The notes beneath the pieces are model-generated. The model searched no databases. It saw nothing but the letters and a program-made list of their open reading frames with translations, and was not told the DNA's origin. Below are positions 37,201-46,893 of a stretch of DNA of 64,000 nt, piece by piece (within the stretch, counting starts at the first letter, position 1; each line of letters opens with the position of its first letter). The stretch comes from Hermodice carunculata (Eukaryota > Annelida > Polychaeta > Eunicida > Amphinomidae), in contig OZ026628.1 of the NCBI GenBank assembly GCA_964020975.1, positions 50,161,336-50,225,335 on the forward strand. The letters run 5' to 3'. The position numbers and the translations under genes were made by a program.

Positions 37201-40200
37201 ATTGACCACAATCCAGAAGAAGCAAGCAAAACCACATCAAAGGCCAAGTTCATTAATTAACAGTTGGTTTGTGCTCGCATGCTTTTTGATGTGTGTCTGT
37301 TTTAGTGCTCTATTAGCTCCAGCTCATTAGATGATTCTATTTTGCATAAGAGCTGGCTTTTTCCACCTTGTAATATTTGCCAGCATGCTACTGTCATTGA
37401 ATGGATGCGCTTAGATTTTATGCACACTATGGTTCCCATAATGCAACAGTAGTGCCACTCTCTTACCTTCTTGTTTTGCAAGCATGAACTAATTACATTC
37501 GTCATTGTACTTTGGTTATTGCCAACAACACTCCTGTGCCAAATGTAGGTCAGCCTTTGTTCCTTAGCAACAGCAAAACTGGTTTCCAGGCATAAACGTT
37601 GATTTTCATGTGATCACCACAATTTTTTTTTTCAAGTACAGAATAAAAATGCAACTGCTTGTATTATCAGTCCTGGTCACCATACTTCTTTCATCTGGTG
37701 TGCATTGCGAGGCAGCCATGTAGAATGAGCCAACTGTTTCATTTTATAACGTGTGAAATTCAGACAAACTTATCACTGAAGATTTGTATTGTTTCATAAG
37801 TTATATATACTTTGCAATGCAAAAATTTTCATGCCAAGGGAATCCAATCATTTGAATTATTTTCATTGAGATAAAGTTTTGCTTTTTTTTTTTTTTTTGG
37901 CAGGTGTGAATTTAACTTACAGGCCATATGAGGAGCCACCGCGTAAGTATCTATACTTATCACATAAATGATTTAAATATGTACTAACATATTTTGCCTT
38001 CATGTGGCTGGATATACAAGGAAATTTGGCACTTTATAGTATTCATTTGAATCTGAATATGTCAGTTTAATGTATCTCTACCAGAATATGCTTGAATGTA
38101 ATTTTAAAGTCTGTCATTATCTGATAAGAGTACTAGCCTGATACCTATGTAATGTATGATAAATTACAGGTAAGGACTTAGACACAAAGGCAAATTTTTG
38201 AAAGTGGTTGTTTGAGATGACTGAAACTGTGATAGGTTTTATGCAGGTAAATTTTGAACTACAAGGGAGCTAAATTTTGTGGTAACTAAAATATGACCAT
38301 ACTCTGTATCAGGCCAGCAGATCTAATATGTTTTTATTAACAATCTTGTATTTGTACATTATTTCTGATTACATATATGTCAGAAGTGTGATATCCCAAT
38401 GTTAACCCTCAATCTATGTCTCGAAGCTGAAATATACAGGTGAAAAATTTAATCTGGTTGAAATTGCATTCTTGTTTACAGTAGCATGTCTGAAGTCAAT
38501 ATCTTTCCTTGCTGCAGGTTAGGCGCATAAGCATCTTATGTGCACCAGCAAGAGCTGCCATCTCAACATGCCCAGACTTGTTTTGTGGTCGCGTGTTCTT
38601 AAACTGAATTCACTTTCATATTCCAGAGCTCACAAACCACTTGGCAAAAGCTGAAGCATTGCAAAAACAAGAAGAACTGCATAAGTTGGAGAGGCTGTCA
38701 CTCTTCAGGGAAGAAGATCTTGAATTGTTGGAAAAACACAGGGAAATCAGAAAACAGGTAGGAATGATGGCGAATCTTCACCAAGCAGTTAACAAAGAAT
38801 GAGGGATTGTCTATTAGGTGAAATGTAAAAACCAGACAAGGGCCACGACGGCTAATACGCCCGTCTGTGGTGCTGTGTCGTGTTATTGTTAGATATAGCA
38901 GTAAACTTTGGTTAAGTAGAGTCTGACCGGTTTCGCCCGTCCTGGGCTCTTCAGAGACAACCAAAGATTGCCGCGTTCGTTTTTACCTTGGTATTTATAT
39001 GCCCAGGTAACGTCCTACGTGACAGTGTGGGCATGACGTAAAACCTATTGTTTTTACGTTGGGAAGAATAACCGACTTGGTACCGTGTTGGTTCAAGTCC
39101 ATTCACGTGTTACGGTTAGCACATGGCTAATTATCATTGTAAACATTTTGTTGTCAAGGTGGTGACACGCCACCTGGTGAGGGCCTGTGGATGGAAGCTT
39201 ATCCATGATAGGAGGCTATGTTTGTATAATAAACAAAGAAAGTCAATGCGCAAGGTAAAATACGTATTTATGCTGGCTCATGAGAATTCATGGATCTAGC
39301 TATGGAGGAAATAAAAATTATTTTTCCTCATAAATAGGTCGGCAAACTTTTGGTGCAGAACTGAGCTGTTCTGATAAGAGCATCACACAGACAATGTCAC
39401 TGGGGGTAGGCACGTGGACTATAAGATTAGCATAATACGAAACAAGGGTGCCTATTTCCCCATGACATTCAGACCGAAAGGTTCCATAGTGCACAATTGA
39501 TTAGGTGGCAGCACTAGTTCAGAGGCTACATTTCCATGATACATCATTTCCTGTGAGCAACCACTGGTCAATAATGTGATATTACATTACCAAATCAACC
39601 TATAAAAAGTGTAAACAAACTGGGCTACAGTCTGCTCCTTCTAATATAACTTATATGCCAAAGTACTGACAGCAGTCACGCCACTTTACGCGGTGACTTG
39701 GAGTACTCACATTCTTGCCATGTGTATTCAGTCACTGCACTGAGTATATTGAAAGCTGACCTGTCAATAAAAATTGCACACTGCACCTGTCAGTTTGAGA
39801 AAAAAATATGTTCTTGTGGTCAGAATTATGTAACAGGCAGCCCCCTGTATGTATACTTGTAAAAGTCATTTCTAATATGCACCCTGGGTTCTAATTTTGG
39901 CAGTTTTTGTATTTTGGACCTTTCAATGAAACTTTACATTCACTATTTTTGTTATAGTTCCTGTCCATGCCATGTTAATTTTTTTTTTCACTGGGTTTTT
40001 ATTGTGGCAGCTTTGAAGCATCAGCGAAATAGGCAAAAATTAAAAGTCAGTGAACAAAAATAAATTCACAGTGTGAGGAACCATGGTACTTATGTACAGT
40101 GGTGACATCTAGGGGAACATATGCCCCATTGAACACAATGAGTGGTGTTAGGCTACAAATTCAACCCGCAAAAAATGTAAACAAACCAGGTTGCAGTCTG

Positions 40201-42123
40201 TACCTTCCAAAATAACTTATAAACCCACACATGTCCTATGCCAAATTGTTCCTTACAATATTCTGAATCATCTGAGAACAAGAAAACATAGTCCTCATTA
40301 GGAAAATTTTGAGATATTACTGTTTGCTACAGCCAAAGTACTGACAGCAGTCACGCCGCCTTGCATGGTGACTCGGAGAACTCACATTGTGGCCATGTGT
40401 ATTCAGTTACTACGCTGGGTATGTTGAAGGCTGACCTGTCAATAAATACTGCACACTGTACCTGTCAGTTTCAGAAAAAAAGTATGTTACAGTGGTCAGA
40501 ATTGTGTAAGAGACAGCCCCCTGTACCTGTAAGGGTCATTTCTAATATGCACTCTAAAATCCTTCTACCCGGAAGCCGACCGAATTACTCACGTAATACC
40601 CAGTTGGGAGTGCATGGTGGTAATGAAGCAGTAAGCAGCTGGCTGACTGTATTATGCCACAACATGCATTAACACGCTCCAACAAATATACACACATCAC
40701 CAAATGTCATCAATGAGACTGTACTCTGTTTTCATGACATTCAAAACTTGTTGTTTTACACACTGCCATTCAAAACTTACTATTTTACACCCAGCCATTC
40801 AAAACTTATTGTCTTACACGCTGCCATTCAAAACTTACTGTTGTACACACTGTGCAGTTTAATGCAGAAGAGAAATTATTCAGGATGATACAGTTACATG
40901 TATTATTCTTTATCAAGCTGAAAACAGGCTGCTTTAAACCAAGACCAAGAACTGCATTCCCTTCAGTGTCCCCTTTGTGATATGCTTATTTTATGTAAAC
41001 TGTACGGTGATAACACAGAATATTTACTTGCAGGGGGCCTACCATTCAATGACATGTCAGAGAATGCGATTTTTCATTTTACATCTGTGCAAAGTAATTA
41101 TCAGCTACCCATCTTGTCAATTAGCAGATCAAAACACCAAGGACTATAATTATCAAGTACTGATCATGAACCAAGGGTTTGCATTAAAATCCTGGATTAG
41201 AAGCCAATGTGGGCCACAAGCAAAGTAAATTACTCAATGTGATTACATGCAGATATCTAGAAACGAAACATTCCTTTAAGAGGAGGAAAAGCATCAACTT
41301 CATGAAGCAAAACTGTTAAGCTTCAAAGTCACATTGACGCAATAATGTGAAGACTGCAGTCACAGTTAATTATAATGTACTCTTCTTCCAGTGAAGTGCT
41401 TGGTTATCAAGCACAAGTCAACCATGCAAGCTAGGGTACAAGATGCCAGATCTGTCATGATATAATATAATACGTGTCATATGTCACGCTAAATGCTAAG
41501 AAAGTTAGGCTGGTAGATCATTGTTCCCCTACATCTGCATGCATGTTAATCTTGTGTTGAGGTATGATGATTGTGAAAAATTCTAGTTTCTGTTGTACAG
41601 GCAGCAAGAACAGTGTTTTTGCTTTGTTGTGTGGTGAGGTCTGGTAGTGTGAAATGGGTCAAAATAATATGTGTGTGTGTGTGCGTGTCTGTGTGTGTGT
41701 GTGTGTGTGTCTGTGTGTGTGTGTCTGTGTGTGTGTGTGTGCGTGCATGCATGCATATGCTTCTGGCCTTAGCCGGTATATTATTCTAATGTAAATTTTG
41801 TCTGTCATGGAGCCCACTTTGTGGATAATGTATAAAATTTAGCAATATTATCAAAACGAAAGAAACACAGAGATGTAATCAATCTTTAACACATGTAAAC
41901 GATTAGACTAATAATTGTTATACATGATGAGGATCAAATATTATGGATTTTTTTTTATTTGCAGAAAGAGAGCATTTCCAACCACAGGGGGCTGAGAAGA
42001 CCACAACCATTTCAACTGCCAGACGACAGTGACAAGGAAGACGACAACGTTGAGGAAAGCATCAAAGAGCTGGACAGTTTTGACAAAAGATTAGGACAGA
42101 AGAATGACTCAGATTCAGATTAA
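31103..42123 (+). CDS. four-exon gene, 171-aa acidic helical protein, unknown
   Basis: Coding exons are 31103-31289, 37904-37942, 38627-38757 and 41965-42123, all bounded by GT-AG, in phases 1, 1 and 0. The start ATG lies in a YY1-like site and is preceded by stops. Protein: residues 1-62 polar, with [20 protein letters not shown]; 63-75 a short Tyr/Pro-rich exon ([12 protein letters not shown]); 76-119 a strongly charged helix, probably coiled coil ([19 protein letters not shown], then [19 protein letters not shown]); 120-171 an acidic tail ending DSDSD. No signal peptide or membrane segment. I do not recognise the family. The composition suggests a small cytosolic or nuclear adaptor, which is inference. 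Two AATAAA signals follow. Confidence 0.85.
31397..33728 (+). mobile_element. LINE remnant, reverse transcriptase to 3' end
   Basis: 5'-truncated non-LTR retrotransposon lacking the endonuclease. In order: RT fingers with [14 protein letters not shown] (about 31,736), [13 protein letters not shown] and [17 protein letters not shown] (32,178); the catalytic [10 protein letters not shown] (32,306); thumb and connection with [12 protein letters not shown] and YGCEVWAP; and a C-terminal zinc-finger-like part ([20 protein letters not shown], about 33,319). The palm segment with the first catalytic Asp (usually KAFDS) is missing, and there are a frameshift near 31.56 kb and stops near 32.3-32.4 kb, so it is dead. 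I/Nimb- or Jockey-group is my best guess. Ends near AATAAAGCTTATA. Confidence 0.85.
33729..35240. other. intronic, nothing recognised
   Basis: Open frames of 60-80 codons overlap on both strands near 34.55-34.79 kb with no motif. No repeat structure was noticed. Confidence 0.4.
35240..36940 (-). mobile_element. LINE remnant, CR1/L2-like RT, minus strand
   Basis: Reading the minus strand from 36,940: [27 protein letters not shown], then [16 protein letters not shown] (canonical ANYRPISLT), [15 protein letters not shown] (about 36,325), the catalytic LFVDDIIIY (about 36,245), and a 3' part with [10 protein letters not shown]-like text near 35.4 kb, which recalls the WNxLPxxxxxSFKxxL ending of CR1/L2/Jockey elements. 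Many stops and frame changes; no endonuclease domain. It is an old fragment lying antisense in intron 1. Confidence 0.8.
36057..36097. repeat. perfect 41-bp palindrome
   Basis: Arms TTTTTAAGTTAAAAGAAACA and TGTTTCTTTTAACTTAAAAA around a single A, with no mismatch. It sits inside the minus-strand LINE remnant, so it arose after that insertion, or the interval is a small separate insert. Confidence 0.8.
37904..37942 (+). CDS. exon 2 of the 171-aa gene (39 bp)
   Basis: Acceptor TTTTTTGGCAG| and donor CCGC|GTAAGT. Encodes [12 protein letters not shown]; phase 1 at both ends and 39 bases long, so skipping it would keep the frame. Supported by both strong splice sites and by frame continuity. Confidence 0.75.
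38627..38757 (+). CDS. exon 3 of the 171-aa gene
   Basis: Acceptor CATATTCCAG| and donor AAACAG|GTAGGA. Encodes the charged helix, residues 76-119, with leucines spaced as in a coiled coil. Highest coding plausibility of the four exons: no stops, and strong Glu/Lys/Leu bias unlike the surrounding DNA. Confidence 0.85.
38845..39010 (-). mobile_element. hammerhead-bearing repeat, minus strand
   Basis: Sequence around the ribozyme that is shared with 22,825-22,960 on the + strand: upstream AAGGTnnAAAnnAAnGC followed by CAATCTTnGGT, downstream ACCACAGAC and CGG. No RT or other ORF is attached. Candidates are a Penelope-like terminal repeat, a small animal retrozyme, or an unnamed SINE-like element. 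The ends shown are only where similarity fades by eye. Confidence 0.5.
38906..38966 (-). ncRNA. hammerhead ribozyme, type I, well-formed
   Basis: On the minus strand: outer stem I CTTTGGTT (38,966-38,959), inner stem I GTCT, core CTGAAGA (38,954-38,948), stem II GCCC-AGGAC-GGGC, GAAA, short stem III ACC/GGT, cleavage-site C (38,925), then AGAC pairing with GTCT, a 7-base bulge, and AACCAAAG (38,913-38,906) pairing with the outer arm. All invariant core bases of the hammerhead family (CUGANGA, GAAA, UH) are present. A stem I bulge facing loop II is the layout that gives natural type I hammerheads their fast cleavage. It lies antisense in intron 3 of the host gene. Confidence 0.85.
39420..40560 (+). 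repeat. direct duplication in intron 3
   Basis: 39,656-39,895 and 40,331-40,560 are about 85% alike ('aaagtactgacagcagtcac', 'gctgacctgtcaataaa', 'agccccctgta', 'gtcatttctaatatgcac'). Weaker similarity extends to 'gtaaacaaactgggctacag' upstream of each. Offset about 675 bases. Confidence 0.7.
40737..40858 (+). repeat. minisatellite, about 30-bp unit, four copies
   Basis: 'cattcaaaacttattgttttacacactgc'-like unit (written here in part: CATTCAAAACTTA, TTTTACACAC) four times head to tail with small changes. Confidence 0.75.
41669..41745 (+). repeat. TG microsatellite
   Basis: (TG)n broken by CG and TC steps, ending GCATGCATGCAT. Lies about 220 bases before the exon 4 acceptor. Confidence 0.9.
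41965..42123 (+). CDS. exon 4 of the 171-aa gene, with stop
   Basis: Acceptor TTATTTGCAG|. Encodes residues 120-171, basic at first ([10 protein letters not shown]) then acidic ([19 protein letters not shown]), and stops with TAA at 42,121-42,123. The serine-acid tail is of the type phosphorylated by casein kinase 2 in other proteins; no role is shown here. Confidence 0.85.
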   Translation, partial: KESISNHRGLRRPQPFQLPDDSDKEDDNVEESIKELDSFDKRLGQKNDSDSD

Positions 42124-42383
42124 CAAATCTGAAGCTCTCCGTTATGAAATTTACACGACCTCTTTTCTGATACTGACAAAGATCAAAGGATCAAAGTGTA
42201 CTCTGATGTAACTTGCTGCAAACAGTTGTTAGAATCTCTGGTGGTATCACACAAGGTTTTCAGTAATGACCGGGTATATGCTCATTTAATGATCTAAACA
42301 TCATACACACATCCTTTATGTTGAGTGCAGCATAATTACCTGCACCATATCTGTCTCCATAATTTTGCCTGAAGGAAAACAAA

Positions 42384-42389
42384 AATAAA
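42384..42389 (+). promoter_or_regulatory. poly(A) signal AATAAA, proximal
   Basis: AATAAA 260 bases after the stop codon of the 171-aa gene; may be used as an early end. Confidence 0.45.
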
Positions 42390-42643
42390 GGACAAAAATG
42401 TCGATTTGGACAGGGATTTCTGCTGCTGATGGGATTTCATATTGAATACTGTGTTTCTTAAAATGTATTTTTAAGTTGTCTACAAGTACTTGTATTAAAT
42501 GTGGTCCTTAATATATTTTAACTGATCAGATCATTGTGTAAATATTTTGCTGCATGCCATGTACATACAGTGTATTACATATTATAAAATTAATGATGAA
42601 TGAAACTTGTATATATGTGTTTGTATTTTCTCGTTTTGAAGAA

Positions 42644-42649
42644 AATAAA
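42644..42649 (+). promoter_or_regulatory. poly(A) signal AATAAA, distal
   Basis: AATAAA followed about 17 bases later by an A run, which suits the main 3' end of the gene near 42,665. The 3' UTR would then be about 540 bases. Confidence 0.55.
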
Positions 42650-42930
42650 CTCTTTATATTGAAAAAAAATCTTGCACAAGTTTGGAAGTGGTTCAGATAC
42701 ATGCATGTATAGTGTGGGCAGTCACGTATTGTGTGGGCAGTCATGTATAGTGTGGTAAGTCATGTATTAAAAGACTTTATCCTGTGATGGTTCTGTAAAT
42801 ATCTAGAGAAAAGAATGTCCTTCATTTTTATATCCATATAGCAATTATTAATGCTGAACGGATGCTACCAGCTATTATAAAGTGTATGCATTTACAATCA
42901 ACCCCGGCTTCAAAGGCCATTCCTAAAGTA

Positions 42931-43110
42931 CAGTGGTACCTGCTCTAAAGACCACCTCTCGTGAAAGACCACACTAGTTTTTAAGACCGCCATTTCAAGA
43001 CAATGGCCTTCAATTTCTTTGTAAGCTCACCTGCAGTGAAAGACCACCTGTCATAATGTGACCACTTTCGTCTGGCTTTAAGGATGGTCTTAAATAGCAG
43101 GTACCACTGT
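42931..43110. mobile_element. MITE, 180 bp, TA-flanked
   Basis: TIRs: CAGTGGTACCTGCTCTAAAGACCA on the left (written in part), and the right end TAGCAGGTACCACTG is its inverse. The element is bounded by TA on both sides. Same family as 7071-7240. Tc1/mariner-type non-autonomous element. Confidence 0.8.
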
Positions 43111-43119
43111 ATAGCAAAA

Positions 43120-43255
43120 TGGTCATTAAAAGAAGGTGGTCTCTGATAAGGGGTAACCAATTGCAAAGAAATAGACAGGAGCTTGAATTGGATGTTTTCC
43201 AAAAGGGGAATTCTTTCATAGAGAGAGTTTTTGAGGATAAACTGCTGTACATCTT
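43120..43255 (+). repeat. repeat module 'ggtctctgataaggggtaac'
   Basis: Related blocks are at 47,208-47,320 and 47,775-47,900, sharing 'aaagaaatag', 'aaaaaggggaattctttcat' and 'gttgttgaggat'-like words. Origin unknown. Confidence 0.5.
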
Positions 43256-43265
43256 CCTATCCTGG

Positions 43266-43322
43266 TCTCATTTTTTTTTTTTTTTTTTTGTGGGTGTGGG
43301 TGTGGGTGTGGGTGTGGGGGTG
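43266..43322 (+). repeat. T run and (GGGTGT)n
   Basis: About 20 T followed by five GGGTGT units. Simple repeat. Confidence 0.9.
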
Positions 43323-43329
43323 GATAAGG

Positions 43330-43497
43330 GGGCCCCCTAGTACGCTGCTACACGTAATAATTTTGCCCTGGTACAAGGTTCGGAAAATAAGAAAATGTAC
43401 AAATAATGGTTGGTATGAAGTATGGAAATTAAAAGGCTCCCAGTATGTAAGTGCTGCAAATAAAAATGCCCAGTATGCCAGTATGGAAAAACCCTTA
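43330..43497 (+). repeat. dispersed GTAC-rich repeat, copy 2
   Basis: GGCCCCCTAGTACGCTGCTAC at the left (in part) and CCCAGTATGCCAGTATGG at the right. The body matches the copy at 57,482-57,653 with many C/T changes at former GTACG sites, as if CpG sites had decayed. Confidence 0.65.
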
Positions 43498-43759
43498 TCC
43501 CCACTAATTTCTACATTTAGTAAAATTTATTCAGAATGCTAAAAAAGATTTTTTTTTTTTCAATAATGATTTGTTTGGTCAGCATGTAACTAAATAAACT
43601 ATTAAATGTGCTTCATTTAGAAAAGATGACTTTTCTGTTGTACCAGGGAACTCTTAATTTTGTTAGTCACTGAAGTTGTGGTATGTCCATCATCTGTTGT
43701 CTGTCCACAATTTACATTTTTGACTTCTCAAATTTTATTTTTGGGGGAAACTCAGAAAC

Positions 43760-44230
43760 TTTCTTCTATAAAGCCACTTGAATAATGGGTTTGAAAATGC
43801 ACAGAAATGGTTCTAGGTACACATGGAACAGGGTGGGACTTATTTTTGGTTGAAAGTATGAAGGTCAGCTGGGGACGGGCTGTTGAGACAGCCTTTGTGT
43901 CAATGTATGGCAACAAGAAGAGCACTCCTGGCTGGCATTCTATTTTAGTTATATACATGGCCAGCAGGGTGCAGCAGCTGATGGCAATCGGGAAGCATAT
44001 GCCATCATTGCCACCAGGTGATAGCCTAAAGCAGGGCTGTCCAACTCGAGCATTGTATCAAAATTTTGCTACAAAGCTCTTCAAAATTGCTACTGATTCT
44101 CCCAAAAATAAGTGTTTCATATGTAAAGAAGTGGCAAATATGCTACAAGTAAAGAAAATTTTGCTACAGATATTTTCAGCTGAAGAGCACTGTAAAACAA
44201 TACCAGCACATGTTATATCTGATTAATTTC
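43760..44230 (+). repeat. repeat module with 'ggccagcagggtgcagcagc'
   Basis: 43,950-44,030 matches 47,520-47,600 and 47,632-47,700 ('gcagcagctgatggcaatcg', 'ttgccaccaggtg'). Open for 139 codons but without motif, so probably not a gene. Confidence 0.45.
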
Positions 44231-44485
44231 AACTGGCTGGTATTGTAAATTTATAGTCTCTTGATTAGTTTTTTACAACTGCCTACTTGTTATTTATGCT
44301 GACTGTTTTGGTCCAATATTTCAGTGGCCTTCCTTGGAGGGGTTATGATTCAAACTTTGAAATCTAGCCTGTGTTATTCATATACTTTATTTGTTTCGGG
44401 AGGATTAGAAAGCTAGCCTGTGACTATAAATTCCTCTCCTCGAGTAAACACAAGTACATCAATCATTGATACATGTACTTTAGAC

Positions 44486-45290
44486 TGCAAATAAGAAAAA
44501 AAGAAAATAAATTAAAGGTAAAATGAGAAAATACACAAAAACAATGTGCAGGAGTAACTGAGCTCGAGTGGGTTCTGATACCAACTGAAACAGGTTAAGT
44601 CTCTTAATTGCGATTTGAAATTCCCAGTCAAGAACGGATTCGCCCCTTCCATGTATCCAGTTGATACCAGACATATTGAAATCCCTGGTACTAAAAATTG
44701 CTTTAGGAGCGCCAATGATAATTTTTGTCACGATTCAGAAAATAAGTCCAGGAAAGTCCTGCTTTTGTTTAGAGTTTGTCCAGGTGGTTTATAGAAAGTA
44801 GCTACAAGTATTTTGTGTTGATTAATGCTTGTCTCAGCAACCAAAAATTTGACAGTTTGTGCAACAAAATTTGTCCTCAGTTTACAAATTAATAAATGAG
44901 AAAAATATATCGCCAGCCCACCACCAAAGCAGTTGCAAACATTTCTAAAGGGCGGTTGAAATCCATTAATTTCTATATCACCATTTGCTATTGAATGACT
45001 GAGCTTCGTCTCATTTAAGAATATTATATCTACACTCTGATGCAAACAAATAGACTTGAGTTTGTCAAGTTTGTTGTTGGCTAAGACACTATTCATATTT
45101 GAATGAACAATATTCAGAACATTATCGGGGGGGGGGGGGGGGAGATTTTTTGAGAATATCGTTTGACAAATACAGAATAAGGTTGAAATCTGGCCTGTCA
45201 CTGTTGAGTTCCTCAGGTATTTACACCAGATGAAACTGTTTTCTTTGAGACTTGCATGTACCCTACGGGGAGTTTGTATCTCCAACTGTC
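44486..45290 (-). mobile_element. LINE endonuclease-domain remnant, minus strand
   Basis: The minus strand encodes an APE-type endonuclease of a non-LTR retrotransposon: NVLNIVHSNMNSV, NKLDKLKSICL, VDIIFLNETKLSHS (catalytic Glu, canonical LTETWL), GGGLAIYFS, VAETSINQHKILVATFYKPP, then DFNMSGINW (canonical GDFNxPxIDW), LFQLVSEPTR. A frameshift splits it near 44.73 kb, and the N-terminal zinc region and the RT are not found. A G run (45,127-45,142) interrupts it. CR1/L2/Jockey-like. Confidence 0.8.
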
Positions 45291-45416
45291 TGTTTACAGA
45301 TTTTGTCTTTGCACTGAAGAGGTTGAATTCTTTTGTGACTCCTTTATGTTCTCTGTCTTTAATTTATATTTTGTATTTATTGAATATCTTCCCTGTGGAT
45401 TCTGAAATTCCCTTAA

Positions 45417-45627
45417 CCATTTCTCTCTTAAACTGGCCAAAATTAGGTCGGGGTCAAATGTCTGTGTCAGTGTCTTAACTAATTTCAACAGTAATGCAAA
45501 ACAGTTTGACAGGGAATTGCAGACGACACCTATCCAGATGACATGTCCCAGGTCAGCAGCTTTCCTTAGTGCCCAATCATTGCCAAGGAAAGCTCTTGAT
45601 TAAGTCTTAATTCAAAGGGGCAAAGGG
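45417..45627. mobile_element. hairpin MITE with TTAA flanks
   Basis: TTAA on both sides (45,413-45,416 and 45,628-45,631). Ends CCATTTCTCTCTTAA and TTCAAAGGGGCAAAGGG are inverted relatives of the 6731-6964 element. The inner hairpin (45,551-45,600) keeps CAGCTTTCCTTA against CAAGGAAAGCT. Confidence 0.65.
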
Positions 45628-45631
45628 TTAA

Positions 45632-46540
45632 TACAAGGAATAACAATATCATTTGTTTTATTTCTTAAACATCCAAGCTGTGTCTGGGTCAGAGCTAGGA
45701 TTTTTTAACAAGTCAAGTCAAACTTTGTTTCAAATCCGTTTAGAATACAATAAACATTAGCAGATACACACACAGGGAGTTTGAGTTATGTGTATTGATT
45801 GGAATTGCGTGGTTGCACAGCGACCAAGCAGGAGGAGGGTAGGAACCTTTCCCGAAATAAAAGGGAAAATGGTACTGTCTCCGTTGCATTCTAATGGTCA
45901 AATTCTTAAAACATAAGATTAAAAGGCTCCCTTTGGGCTGATTAAATACATATTTTCAACCTTGAGAGTATATTATATCATTTATTTCAAAATTCCATCA
46001 GCTACAGTACTGTTTTCACCACATGTCAAGGTCCCTAAGGCTAACCATTATGTGCCAGACAATGAGTTGTACACGGGGTTGTACATAACCATTCTCCTGG
46101 GGTGTTGTACAGCAAAGCAGGACATGTAACTTTTCTAGGCTTATTGGCTTTTGTCGATGTATTTTGAGTAGAGCAAGTGAACTGAGTCAGTCTTGTATAT
46201 ATACATGCATATATAGCCTAGGGGTACATAGGACTTAATATAATTATACTATAATATTTTATTAAAACCCCCGACAACCGAGGAAAGTAAAAAGGTACAT
46301 CGAAATAATATACATACACAATACAGACCTGAAGTTTACATATAATTACAATATAATATACATGCATAGAAAGTAGAGCAAAAGTACCTGCAAACAAAAA
46401 AACAAAACTCAGTAAAAAGACCTTGTCAGCAAGGAAACAAGCAAATGTTCCTCACTGTAGTGTTTCAAAAAATTTTCATGGCACAACAAGGAGTGAAGAG
46501 AGTCAGTAACTCCATCTTCATGGAAATTGAAGTGGTATAT
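45632..46540. other. no gene recognised
   Basis: AT-rich; no motif, no strong repeat. Confidence 0.4.
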
Positions 46541-46541
46541 A

Positions 46542-46809
46542 CAGTGGCCCCCTCTGATGAGGCCTAGCTCCCCAAATGCAACCAAGAACTGATCACATTA
46601 GAAAGGTGGCCTCTCTTGAGAGGGACAATATAATGGGAATAGTGGCATGAAGAAGTTGCCTTTGTTCTCTTGAGAGGGACAACACAGTGGGAGCACCACT
46701 TCTGGCATGAAGAAGTTACCTTTGTAGAGAGGGCACTCACTGTAGTGTTTCAAAAAATTCAAAAAACTCTTGGGGGGGGGGGGGGGGGCTTATCAGAGGG
46801 GGACCACTG
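46542..46809. mobile_element. MITE with CAGTGGCCCCCTCTGATGAGG ends
   Basis: 268 bp; the left end CAGTGGCCCCCTCTGATGAG matches the reverse complement of the right end CTTATCAGAGGGGGACCACTG with one extra base. It contains two direct copies of 'gagagggacaa' with 'catgaagaagtt' and a G run (46,772-46,788). The MITE-like piece in each tandem unit (GGCCACATTAGAGAGGGACCACT) is a relative. Confidence 0.7.
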
Positions 46810-46828
46810 GATAACAAAAATCTTTAAA

Positions 46829-46841
46829 AATATTTTCTTTT

Positions 46842-46893
<52 letters not shown>

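Larger units (their letters stand above)
31290..37903 (+). other. intron 1 (6.6 kb)
   Basis: GT at 31,290, and AG at 37,903 after a long T tract. It holds a + strand LINE remnant, a - strand LINE remnant and a perfect 41-bp palindrome. 33.7-35.2 kb and 36.95-37.88 kb have no recognisable content. Confidence 0.8.
38758..41964 (+). other. intron 3 (3.2 kb)
   Basis: Holds the minus-strand hammerhead-bearing repeat, a direct duplication (39.42-39.90 and 40.09-40.56 kb), a 30-bp minisatellite and a TG microsatellite. Ends TTTTTTTTATTTGCAG. Confidence 0.75.

Noticed and set aside
41546-41752. His-Thr repeat protein
   Set aside because: Antisense of the TG microsatellite in intron 3.
43807-44226. 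139-codon frame as a gene
   Set aside because: Lies over repeat modules shared with 47.5-47.7 kb, with no motif.
46542-46575. CTGATGAGGCC in a MITE as a hammerhead core
   Set aside because: No GAAA follows; the word comes from the terminal repeat.
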